Source: Schizochytrium sp. CCTCC M209059 (Eukaryota > Sar > Bigyra > Thraustochytrida > Thraustochytriidae). Taken from it: a stretch of 64,000 nucleotides of DNA. The position numbers were made by a program, and so were the translations under genes. Numbering within the stretch: position 1 is the first letter of the stretch; every line of letters starts with the position of its first letter. The stretch lies in assembly GCA_000818945.1 (NCBI GenBank), contig KN805455.1, positions 1-64,000 of the forward strand, given 5' to 3'. Below, piece after piece: positions 56,790 through 64,000 of this stretch. Below the pieces are notes generated by a model, which worked only from the letters and a program-made list of their open reading frames with translations, was not told where the DNA came from and ran no database searches.

Positions 56790-59700
56790 ATGGAGCCGCG
56801 CAGCCCGCGACGGCAGCTCGCGGAAGAGTCCAAGCTAGACCACGTGCTCGTCGAGGAGGCACGAGGAGCCGCGCAAGCTCTATGCGGCAAACAAAAGCAC
56901 CGCGTCGCAAGGTCGTGGACCTTGGAGGTAAATCGCCTGCTGGCGAGCTCGAGCTCCGAGGCAGAGTCTGACGCAGACACCGAGGAAAATTCGCCTCGTA
57001 AGACGAACTCGCCGCGGACTTTAAAAGGCAAACTTCAACGCGCGCAAACGGAGCTTGTTACCGCACGACATGGACGGCGACGCCGCCGAGAGCTCGGATC
57101 ATCAAGTTCACTTTTGCACAGCGAGCGCGAACACACTGCACATCGTGCTCAAGAGCTACGTCGACAAAATCAGGAACTCACGCATGCGCTGCAAGCACAA
57201 AAGGCCGCGCGCGAACGCGCAAATGCCCAAACGGAGGCTCTCAAACAGACGCTCAAGCAAGAATGGGAAGAGAAAACCGCGCTCATGGCAAGGTATCGCG
57301 CCGACGTCAAGGCCATCGAGCACAAGTTACAAAAGGTCCGTAGCGCATGCAAAGACGCAGATTTGCGCGTCGAGCTTGCGCAAGAGGCCCAAATGCGCGC
57401 AGAGATAGAACGGGACAGAGCACGTGAGGAGTCTAACAAGCGAGCCTGCGCTCTCGAGGCTACGCAAGACACTGTTCTAGCCCAAACTGCCGAACTCAAC
57501 GGTACACGTGCTCGTCTTTGCAATGCAAAAAACCATGCTGCCCAGCTTGCAGACACCGTTTCATCCCTGGAACACGCAAATCAAGCGCTTTCTGACAAAC
57601 TTGACACGGTACGCACCGAGTTGCAGGATCTCACCGTCCAATTTCATCAGCAAAGTATCCAACTCTCGCTTCGAAGGGAACAATCGCAGATCGTGGATGA
57701 AAACGATACAAGCATGCTTCAGACAAAATGTACACCGTCACAAGTCTGCCAAGAAAGTAAAAGACAACGCGATGATGCTGAAGCTTCACACCAAGAACTC
57801 GTGATGACCAGGCACGAAGCAGCTAGCTCAAGCACAGATATCGCGAGTGCAAGAGAGAACACCTTGCCTGTGCAGCGACAACTTGAGAGTGTGCCAGAGG
57901 TCGGCTGTAGCGACTGCAAACAGAATGATGACGAGCACGAGCAGAAAGACGCAACGTGTATTGACAAGAATAAAGAATGGGAAAAGAAACTACTCGCGGT
58001 AAAACAAGAAGAGCAGCGTAAGCGCGACAAACTTTGCGAAGATTATGAGGATAAGATTGCGAACCTGACGAAAGAGTGTCAAACATGGCGCGAGGACGCA
58101 CGATCCAAAAGCCAAGAAAGTCAATGCGAGCTGGGCAAACTCCGCGAAGAATACGAGAAAAAGCTCGTGGTCTTGACAGAGACAAGTAAAGAATGGCAAG
58201 AAAAATCATATACCGCTCATGAAGAGGGCCAATGCAAGTTGGAAAACATTCGCAAGAATTATGAAGTCAAGATCACATTGCTGACGAATGAATGCAAACA
58301 CTGGCAAGAGGAGGCTTCCCGAAAATGTCAAGCGAACCAATGCGAAATAGAAGCTCTTCGTACGGACTACGAGGCGACAGTCGCGACCTTGACCAAAGAA
58401 TGCGCGAAATGGCAAGAGGAAGCCTTGTCCGAAAGTCAAAAAGCTCACCTTCATCAAAGAGAGCTCAAAGACGAGTACAAGTCAAAGCTGGTGTCTCTGC
58501 AGCAAGAGCGTCAAGCTTTGCAGAAAGAGGTGAGTTCTCTGCAATCGGCTCTGCTGGCAATTCAATCCGACCGGGCGGCGCAACCTCGTGCTTCCGACAT
58601 TGTCGCACTCGAAACCAAATACTGGCGTGCCGTCTTTGCGCGCACGGTCGACAGCCTTTCCTGCGCTACGCTGACCTCGAAAGAATCTCAGTCGAGTGAT
58701 AGTGCGACAACGACTACGCAGGCCCCCTTTGACGCTTGGCGTGAATGCAGTGCCCTTCGCTTGCAGCTGAACGAGCGCGCGCGAGTCCTTGCCGAGCGAG
58801 ATGTGCAGCTCGAGCAACTTGGCCAGAGAAAATCTAACGAAGAGAAGCTTCGACAAGAACTTGTAGCAAGTGAGCAAGAAGTCGTCTGTCTTCGGTCCGA
58901 ACTCGCTGCCGCCGGAGCGCGTGCCGAATTTGAAACGGCGCAACACCGCGAGTTAGTGGTGAAGGCAGCATCGTTGGAATCAAGGCTCAAAGATCGTGTA
59001 CATCAACTTGAGGCGGAATGTGCGCAGCTCGCGGATAAAACAGCTGCCTCGCAAGACGCGTTGCTTAAACTTCAAGTCTGTCATGAGAAAACCTATCAAG
59101 AAAACGAAAAGCTCAAGAGAAAAGCAAATCTGGCGACGCGTTCCAACACAAATTTGGTGCACAAGAAAGTGCAAGCAGAGGAAATTCGATCATCGCGGAG
59201 ACGATCTAAAAGGTCGTCGTCACAGACGATGGATCGAGGTCTCGGCGATAAGAACAATGATCAAAAGGAGACACTGGCCGCCGACAACGTCGAGAAGCCC
59301 GAGATCGTTCTGCCACGGGCGCTCAAGGTTCTGGAACTCACAAGGAAGCAGCTCAGCCGCGAACGGGTACGTTTGACCTTGGCCGTGATTGCAGCGTTGT
59401 CAGCGAGAGATCGCTTCGATCGTTTGCAAGAGGAAATGGACCAGCTCGAAGAATCGAACTCGTACCGATCTGCCGAATGCTGTGCATCTCCATGCGCAGA
59501 ATGTGCAGCAACTCAGGTCATGCTTGTCGACGCAGTTCGAGAAAAGAAACGGCTTGCCGCGCAGCTTGCCCACGAGATGCAACTACGGGAAGCCCACACG
59601 CAAAAGATTGACAAGCACGAGGCGCGGCGCAAGATGCTCGTTGGCGATCTCGAGAGAGCACTGGCAGACCGTGACGAATCTCGCGCTGCTCTCGAGCGCG

Positions 59701-62084
59701 CTTACGCGTACCAAAAGCGATTTGATCGGGACAAAAGCAAGCTTGAAGCCAAGATAGACGCCTTGGAGATTGAGTTGCAGACGCAGCGTGAGCAGGTGGT
59801 TCACTTGACACAAAACAAGCAAGACCAAGGCGTGGTCATTGCTGCTCTTGAACGCGAGATGCAAGTTCATCATGAATGCCTGGAAACGACGCAAGAGGAG
59901 GCTGCGCGGGTCATCGGAGTTTTGAAAGAATCGCAACACCTTGCACACTCGCGTCTACTTGCCCTTCAGCGACAGGAAACCGAACTTGACAGTGCGAAGG
60001 AAGAGCTCGTGCAGCGGAACGAGCGGATTCGGAATGTGGAGATGGCGCTCGCAGCAGTCACGGAGCAATGCGCGGAACAAGAGAGGCAATTTGCGAGCCG
60101 CGAAAGTGCTCTCTTGGAGGAGATTGGAGTGGGCCAAAGACGGTTGTCAGCGACCTTGGAGGAGCTGCACGCGCGTCAACTCGCCTTGGAAACCTCCAAA
60201 GAAGCCCAGGAACGGCTCAAAATGAAGCTGTCCCATGCCGAATCTGCTTCAACACATCGTGAAGGAGCTCGCCAACGCGCGACGCAGCTTGAACAACATT
60301 TGCATACGAAGCAGCTGCAAGTAGACACTCTCACTTCGCAAGTTCAGCAGATGGAACGCGAGATTGCACGACACGCCGAGATTGCCGCAAGCCGCCTTGG
60401 GCGAGTCGAGACATTACAGCGTGAGCTCGATGCCGTCGCCCAAGCCTATTCAAGATCCGAGGCCGATTTGGAAGCTGCGATGGAAGACCTTGCTCTTGCT
60501 AGAAGCAAGGGCAGCCGTCTTGAAGAGGCCGTTACCCAGGCGCGAGGCGCGTGCGCGCTTGCCGAGGATGCGCGAGGCGAGCTTGTTCAGCGTAGCGAAT
60601 TGCTCGAAACAGATGTACGCGGCCTGCGAGCCGAGAATGAGCAACTTCGTGAATGCTTACGCACCTCGCGCACGGAAATAAAAGTGCTTACTGGCGTTCA
60701 GAAATCATTGGCAGCTCGCGATGCAGAGCTTGCGCTCGCGCAAGATCAGAATGTAGATTATGCGCAAAGGATTGCAGAGCTTGAAGCGGCACAAGCCGTT
60801 GCTGATGAGGCTCGACAGTGCGCCGAAGAAGAAACTAAGCGCACACGGGCAGATGTGCAGCTGCTCACCACGCGAAATCTCGAGCTGCGGGCCGACTTTG
60901 GCAAACTCGAGAGGGCACATTCACAGGCACAAAGCCGTCTTGGAGAACTAAGAGACGTCGAGACACAACACGCGAGTCTACAAAGAGCAGCGCAAATTCT
61001 GCAGCAAAGCTTGTTGCAGATGACGGGACGATTTCAGGATGCAGAAACGAGGCGACGGCGGACAGAGACTGTAAGCAGAGTCCTTTTGGTGCAAGTGCTA
61101 CAGTTCCGATTTTGCGAGCGAAAAATGCGCGAGATTGGCGAAAAGTACACCTTGCTCCAAGTGCACGCTAAGGAGATAGAGGAGGAGAACAAGTCATTGA
61201 ATGCTTTGCGCGATACATTAATGAAGTCAAGTAAAGAGCACGCCATACGTGAAGCTCGCCTGGAAAGCGAGCTTGCGGCCTGTAAACGCGAAGCGAGTGA
61301 GGTGGAGGCTGCTCTGCAGGTCGCAGGAGCGCGTCAAAACGAGCTTGAAGCAGAACGTGTAGAATGGCTGGAGAGCTTGCAACGTATGGAGTCGCAAGCC
61401 TTGCAAATGGATACGGTACGTGAAGAGACGCGCGCAGAGGCGTCGAGACTTCGGACTCTGGCCTCGCAGCTGGATGCTGCGCGGTCAGAGCTCGGAGAGA
61501 GAACACGCGAGCTTCGCAAAGGGGAAAGCGCGCTTCGTAAGCGTGTAGCGGTCTTGGAGCTCCAGCAAGCCAAGGTTGATGATGCGCAGGCAGGTCTAAG
61601 TCAAATTCAGGCGTTGACGGCGCAACTTCGCGTTCAGGAGAGTGCCAACGAAGTGCTACGCTCGCGCCTGGGCGAAGCCAAACCGAGTCACGCTTCGCCC
61701 AGACCTCGGATGCGACTTGCTTGTGATGTAGCGACGTCGCCAGTGAGGCTGCGATCGAGCCCGCCTGGTTCACCGACCACAAGTAGCAAGATCATTACAA
61801 AAGAAGCAGCGGTCCCCACACCGACCTTTCTGGATGTCTGTAAAAGCGAAGCAGGCACACAGGTGGATCTCGTGCCTTCGGTGGCGGCAAGTATTGGCAA
61901 TAACCAAGCCGATAAGGAGGCCTCGATGGCGCGTGAGGCCTTGTTGCGCGCTTTGGAGGCCAAGTCGAGCGCGTTGGAGGCCAAGTCGAGCGCTCTTGAA
62001 GACTCGCTGCAGCAGGCGCGAGCCGAAAAGACAGCTCTTGTGGCAATTTTGACGCGTACGCAAGGGGAGCTGCTCGAGGAATAG
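56790..62084 (+). CDS. Giant coiled-coil protein with 36-residue repeats
   Basis: The 1,764-aa product (1,809 aa if the in-frame ATG at 56655 is used) is almost entirely coiled coil. I prefer 56790 because it begins a more typical N-terminus, but this is a weak choice. A Ser/Asp/Glu-rich disordered segment (about 50-90) precedes the coils. At nucleotides 57978-58517 there are five tandem 36-residue units, each starting with Trp and ending K/R-E-C-x-x or similar. The remaining coil has many Cys, His and Arg, plus a polar basic break near 59170-59240. The last 130 residues are Ser/Thr/Pro-rich with a doubled AKSSALE segment. Proteins of this shape are typically centrosomal, basal-body or Golgi scaffolds. 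No family-specific motif is recognised. Confidence 0.78.
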   Translation: MEPRSPRRQLAEESKLDHVLVEEARGAAQALCGKQKHRVARSWTLEVNRLLASSSSEAESDADTEENSPRKTNSPRTLKGKLQRAQTELVTARHGRRRRRELGSSSSLLHSEREHTAHRAQELRRQNQELTHALQAQKAARERANAQTEALKQTLKQEWEEKTALMARYRADVKAIEHKLQKVRSACKDADLRVELAQEAQMRAEIERDRAREESNKRACALEATQDTVLAQTAELNGTRARLCNAKNHAAQLADTVSSLEHANQALSDKLDTVRTELQDLTVQFHQQSIQLSLRREQSQIVDENDTSMLQTKCTPSQVCQESKRQRDDAEASHQELVMTRHEAASSSTDIASARENTLPVQRQLESVPEVGCSDCKQNDDEHEQKDATCIDKNKEWEKKLLAVKQEEQRKRDKLCEDYEDKIANLTKECQTWREDARSKSQESQCELGKLREEYEKKLVVLTETSKEWQEKSYTAHEEGQCKLENIRKNYEVKITLLTNECKHWQEEASRKCQANQCEIEALRTDYEATVATLTKECAKWQEEALSESQKAHLHQRELKDEYKSKLVSLQQERQALQKEVSSLQSALLAIQSDRAAQPRASDIVALETKYWRAVFARTVDSLSCATLTSKESQSSDSATTTTQAPFDAWRECSALRLQLNERARVLAERDVQLEQLGQRKSNEEKLRQELVASEQEVVCLRSELAAAGARAEFETAQHRELVVKAASLESRLKDRVHQLEAECAQLADKTAASQDALLKLQVCHEKTYQENEKLKRKANLATRSNTNLVHKKVQAEEIRSSRRRSKRSSSQTMDRGLGDKNNDQKETLAADNVEKPEIVLPRALKVLELTRKQLSRERVRLTLAVIAALSARDRFDRLQEEMDQLEESNSYRSAECCASPCAECAATQVMLVDAVREKKRLAAQLAHEMQLREAHTQKIDKHEARRKMLVGDLERALADRDESRAALERAYAYQKRFDRDKSKLEAKIDALEIELQTQREQVVHLTQNKQDQGVVIAALEREMQVHHECLETTQEEAARVIGVLKESQHLAHSRLLALQRQETELDSAKEELVQRNERIRNVEMALAAVTEQCAEQERQFASRESALLEEIGVGQRRLSATLEELHARQLALETSKEAQERLKMKLSHAESASTHREGARQRATQLEQHLHTKQLQVDTLTSQVQQMEREIARHAEIAASRLGRVETLQRELDAVAQAYSRSEADLEAAMEDLALARSKGSRLEEAVTQARGACALAEDARGELVQRSELLETDVRGLRAENEQLRECLRTSRTEIKVLTGVQKSLAARDAELALAQDQNVDYAQRIAELEAAQAVADEARQCAEEETKRTRADVQLLTTRNLELRADFGKLERAHSQAQSRLGELRDVETQHASLQRAAQILQQSLLQMTGRFQDAETRRRRTETVSRVLLVQVLQFRFCERKMREIGEKYTLLQVHAKEIEEENKSLNALRDTLMKSSKEHAIREARLESELAACKREASEVEAALQVAGARQNELEAERVEWLESLQRMESQALQMDTVREETRAEASRLRTLASQLDAARSELGERTRELRKGESALRKRVAVLELQQAKVDDAQAGLSQIQALTAQLRVQESANEVLRSRLGEAKPSHASPRPRMRLACDVATSPVRLRSSPPGSPTTSSKIITKEAAVPTPTFLDVCKSEAGTQVDLVPSVAASIGNNQADKEASMAREALLRALEAKSSALEAKSSALEDSLQQARAEKTALVAILTRTQGELLEE
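57978..58517 (+). repeat. Five tandem 108-bp (36-residue) coding repeats
   Basis: Five consecutive 36-codon units lie in the coiled-coil gene. Each begins W(R/Q/E)E or WEK and carries a central QC/DK-x-L and a Y-E-x-K-(I/L) block. Units differ at many positions, so the array is old; the 36-residue period would fit mixed heptad and hendecad packing. Confidence 0.85.
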
Positions 62085-62090
62085 ACCTTG

Positions 62091-62180
62091 GAGCTGGCTG
62101 GAGGCATGGTTTTTTAATCAGGTTAAAGAGCTGGCTGGAGGCATGGTTTTTAATCAGATTAAAGATCTGGCTGAGCGGCT
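62091..62180. repeat. Short tandem direct repeat between convergent genes
   Basis: Two copies of a 36-37 bp unit beginning gagctggctggaggcatgg (62091 and 62128) and a partial third (62164) follow the coiled-coil stop codon. They differ by a T-run length and a G/A change. Confidence 0.85.
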
Positions 62181-62222
62181 GACGGAAAGTCATTGATAGG
62201 AAAAGAACAGAAGAGACGAAAA

Positions 62223-62247
62223 GGAGAGAGAGAGAGAGAGAGAGAGA
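62223..62247. repeat. (GA)n microsatellite
   Basis: About twelve GA dinucleotides lie in the convergent junction upstream of the stop of the hemerythrin-RING gene. Confidence 0.9.
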
Positions 62248-62281
62248 AGTGTTAAGATAGTAAAAGTAAGTAAGTAAAGGG

Positions 62282-63988
62282 TCAGACAAAGGTACAGTCA
62301 GTATTGTAAGAGCCGCACTGGCGACACTTATCGGGGAGATTGACGAGCATGGGGGAGGTGGATGCACGCGTCGAGTCGTAGTGCGCGCCGCATTGTAGAC
62401 AGCGAAGGTTGATTTTAGCAGGCGTATGGGATGCTGCGTCGGCAAGAACCTGTTCCCAGAAGCGGTCGTACTTTTCCCATACCATGCTCATGTCGCGAAC
62501 ACACTTGCGACATGTGGGACACCGGATATTGGTCTTGACATAATCGTTGTAGCACTTTCGGTGCATAAAGTGGCCGCAGTCGAGCAGCTGAAGTGGCTCG
62601 GTAGCGTCAAAGAGGCTTGTCTGGCAAATGGAGCAGTCATCCTCGAGGGTGCGCTCGCGGCATACGTGGTTTTTCAGTTTGGTGGAAATGCAAGCGTTGC
62701 ATTTCATGCAGTGAACGAGATCCTTGCCGAGGCCCTTGCCGAGGCGGCAGACGTTGCAGTAGGGGCAGTGGTAGATGTCGCGGTGCTGCGCGTCATCATA
62801 GAGGTTGCAAATATTGCATGTGTAGGACGCCATGGATATTTTGCAGACGGCGCATGACGCTGCCGCGGGCTGAAGAGTGGCGCAGCGCATGCACCACATT
62901 TGCTTGATCTCGTAACGATTGGCCTGATGCCATTGCACGGCATTGCCGTTTTTGATGGATTCCTCGGTGATGGCCTCATCGTGGCAGAGACGGCAGGTGA
63001 AGAGTCGATTGCAACAAGGCATGACAAGCTTGCAAGAGCGACGATAATGCTTGCAGCCTAGACTTGGCTGTTGCTGTTGATGTTGTTGTTGATGTTGCTG
63101 CTGTAGAGCTTGAAAGTGCTGCTGGCCATAGTGGTGGTAGTGGTGTACGTGTTGCTGCTGAGGACAGCACTTGGCATCGTCGCAATGCGGATGTGCAGAG
63201 GGCGCGGCGGCAATGTTGTCCTCTGCAGTCAGTCTCCTGCACTCGCGCATGTCGACGGGAACGACACCATTAATACAAGCGCGCTCGAGCCAGAGAGAAA
63301 ATCGAGTGCCTTGCGCTGCTTCCTTGATGCTTTCGATGGCAAAGTGCTTGTCGTTGTCGGGGAGGTCGCGGATGATCATTTCAAGGTACTTGTTCACTTG
63401 ATCGCTGGAACGGCTGCCGAGGATGTGCCCGGCGAGAGTGAGGAGCTCAAGGTCGCCAAAGGACTGTGTGAGAAGCGGAAAGAGTTCCTCTTCCTCTTTG
63501 CGAAAGTGCAACATCACCGAGGCGCGGATGCGGTCGACGAGGTCGGCGAGATGGTCGACGAGTTGGCGAAGCTCTTGGGAGCGACGCATGTCGAGCTGCG
63601 CGACGTCTTGGCCGCGCAGGTGAAGCAAGAGGATGCGCACCTCTTCAAAGGCGCGAGACTGCCCGTCATGCTCCGCGTGGAGCTCGGCGGAAGCTTCTTC
63701 GGCTAGGCCCTTGTGGACGAGAGCGGGGATGATGACGTCATCCTCGGCTTTTGAGTGCGAGTGGTAGACGACAAAGAAAAAGTCGAACTGCTGGAGCAGA
63801 CGACGGAGGGCGTCGGGCCAGTGCTCGGACTTGCCGGCGCTCAACTTGAGCTGCTGCACCCTTTCCGAGAGTTCAGCGACCTCCCTGCGCAGGCAGTCGT
63901 GGATCTCCATGAGCTCGAGGTGCGGGAGCATGCGTCGCGCGTGGGCGTCCTTGGCGAGCGCCCGCCCGAACCCCTTGGCCGCGGTCAT
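62282..63988 (-). CDS. BRUTUS-like hemerythrin/CHY/RING E3 ubiquitin ligase
   Basis: The 568-aa product combines an iron-binding sensor with an E3 ligase. Residues about 20-180 form a hemerythrin-like helical bundle with candidate ligands H30, H76/H78, E82, H104/H107 and H161 (HFRKEEE). A His/Gln-rich linker (about 266-308) precedes a CHY zinc finger (311-388, GCKHYRRSC), a CTCHY zinc finger (about 388-450) and a RING-H2 domain (C452-xx-C455 ... C471-x-H473-xx-H476-xx-C479 ... C490-xx-C493). A C-terminal zinc ribbon (CLQC...CRQC) follows. Plant BRUTUS and BTS-like proteins have the same order with up to three hemerythrin domains and degrade iron-response regulators. Only one is visible here. 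The frame is open through the window's right edge, so the N-terminus may be incomplete and further hemerythrin domains could lie outside. Iron sensing is inferred from the family. Confidence 0.93.
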   Translation of the reverse strand: MTAAKGFGRALAKDAHARRMLPHLELMEIHDCLRREVAELSERVQQLKLSAGKSEHWPDALRRLLQQFDFFFVVYHSHSKAEDDVIIPALVHKGLAEEASAELHAEHDGQSRAFEEVRILLLHLRGQDVAQLDMRRSQELRQLVDHLADLVDRIRASVMLHFRKEEEELFPLLTQSFGDLELLTLAGHILGSRSSDQVNKYLEMIIRDLPDNDKHFAIESIKEAAQGTRFSLWLERACINGVVPVDMRECRRLTAEDNIAAAPSAHPHCDDAKCCPQQQHVHHYHHYGQQHFQALQQQHQQQHQQQQPSLGCKHYRRSCKLVMPCCNRLFTCRLCHDEAITEESIKNGNAVQWHQANRYEIKQMWCMRCATLQPAAASCAVCKISMASYTCNICNLYDDAQHRDIYHCPYCNVCRLGKGLGKDLVHCMKCNACISTKLKNHVCRERTLEDDCSICQTSLFDATEPLQLLDCGHFMHRKCYNDYVKTNIRCPTCRKCVRDMSMVWEKYDRFWEQVLADAASHTPAKINLRCLQCGAHYDSTRASTSPMLVNLPDKCRQCGSYNTDCTFV

Positions 63989-64000
63989 GGGGCCGCGGTC

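Noticed and set aside
1..64000. CRISPR arrays, bacterial operons, rRNA or tRNA genes
   Set aside because: No regularly spaced direct repeats, no ribosome binding sites before starts, and no tRNA B-box or rRNA segment could be recognised by eye; a tRNAscan or Rfam search would be decisive for small RNAs.

Overview
The window is nuclear DNA from a unicellular eukaryote. Almost every gene is a single long open reading frame with no intron I can see, coding sequence fills most of the window, and GC is moderately high. The gene set includes a mitochondrial ATP synthase b subunit, the F1 assembly factor ATP11, RNase H2 subunit C, MOCS3/UBA4, a DENN protein and a BRUTUS-like iron-sensing E3 ligase. 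This combination best fits a thraustochytrid/labyrinthulid stramenopile (Aurantiochytrium/Schizochytrium/Hondaea type), but that placement is inference. A run of 97 N at 26639-26735 shows it is a draft assembly.

Layout: a secreted L-type lectin/FN3 protein (-), a CCDC112-like coiled-coil protein (+), a 1,472-aa coiled-coil protein (+), a protein built on repeated DIEGA-type motifs (-), an unrecognised membrane protein (+), a J-domain/TMEM185-like membrane co-chaperone (-), RNASEH2C (+), a 1,945-aa glycine-rich receptor-like membrane protein related to plant 'ephrin type-B receptor-like' proteins (-), ATP synthase subunit b (+), a polyQ/low-complexity protein with two C-terminal membrane helices (-), a 2,162-aa DENN protein (+), ATP11 (-), a WD40-Roc-COR-TIR protein (-), a transposon-remnant island (about 44.4-48.9 kb), MOCS3/UBA4 (+), two tandem paralogous TPR proteins (-,-), a 1,764-aa coiled-coil protein (+), and the hemerythrin-CHY-RING protein (-), whose N-terminus lies at the window edge. 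Genes alternate strand almost perfectly, giving short convergent 3' junctions (often 130-400 bp) and wider divergent 5' regions that tend to carry tetra- or pentanucleotide repeats.

The genes do not form one pathway. Loose themes are mitochondrial ATP synthase (ATP4 and its F1 chaperone ATP11), probable centrosome/flagellum or cytoskeletal coiled-coil proteins, and signalling scaffolds (Roco-TIR, DENN, TPR pair). The strongest candidates for something new are the WD40-Roc-COR-TIR protein, with intact GTPase motifs and a TIR glutamate, and a 363-bp-arm inverted repeat whose outer 315 bp match perfectly, set in an island of frameshifted piggyBac-like transposase remnants. The DIEGA-repeat protein and the tandem TPR paralogs with a shared non-TPR N-terminal domain also deserve attention.
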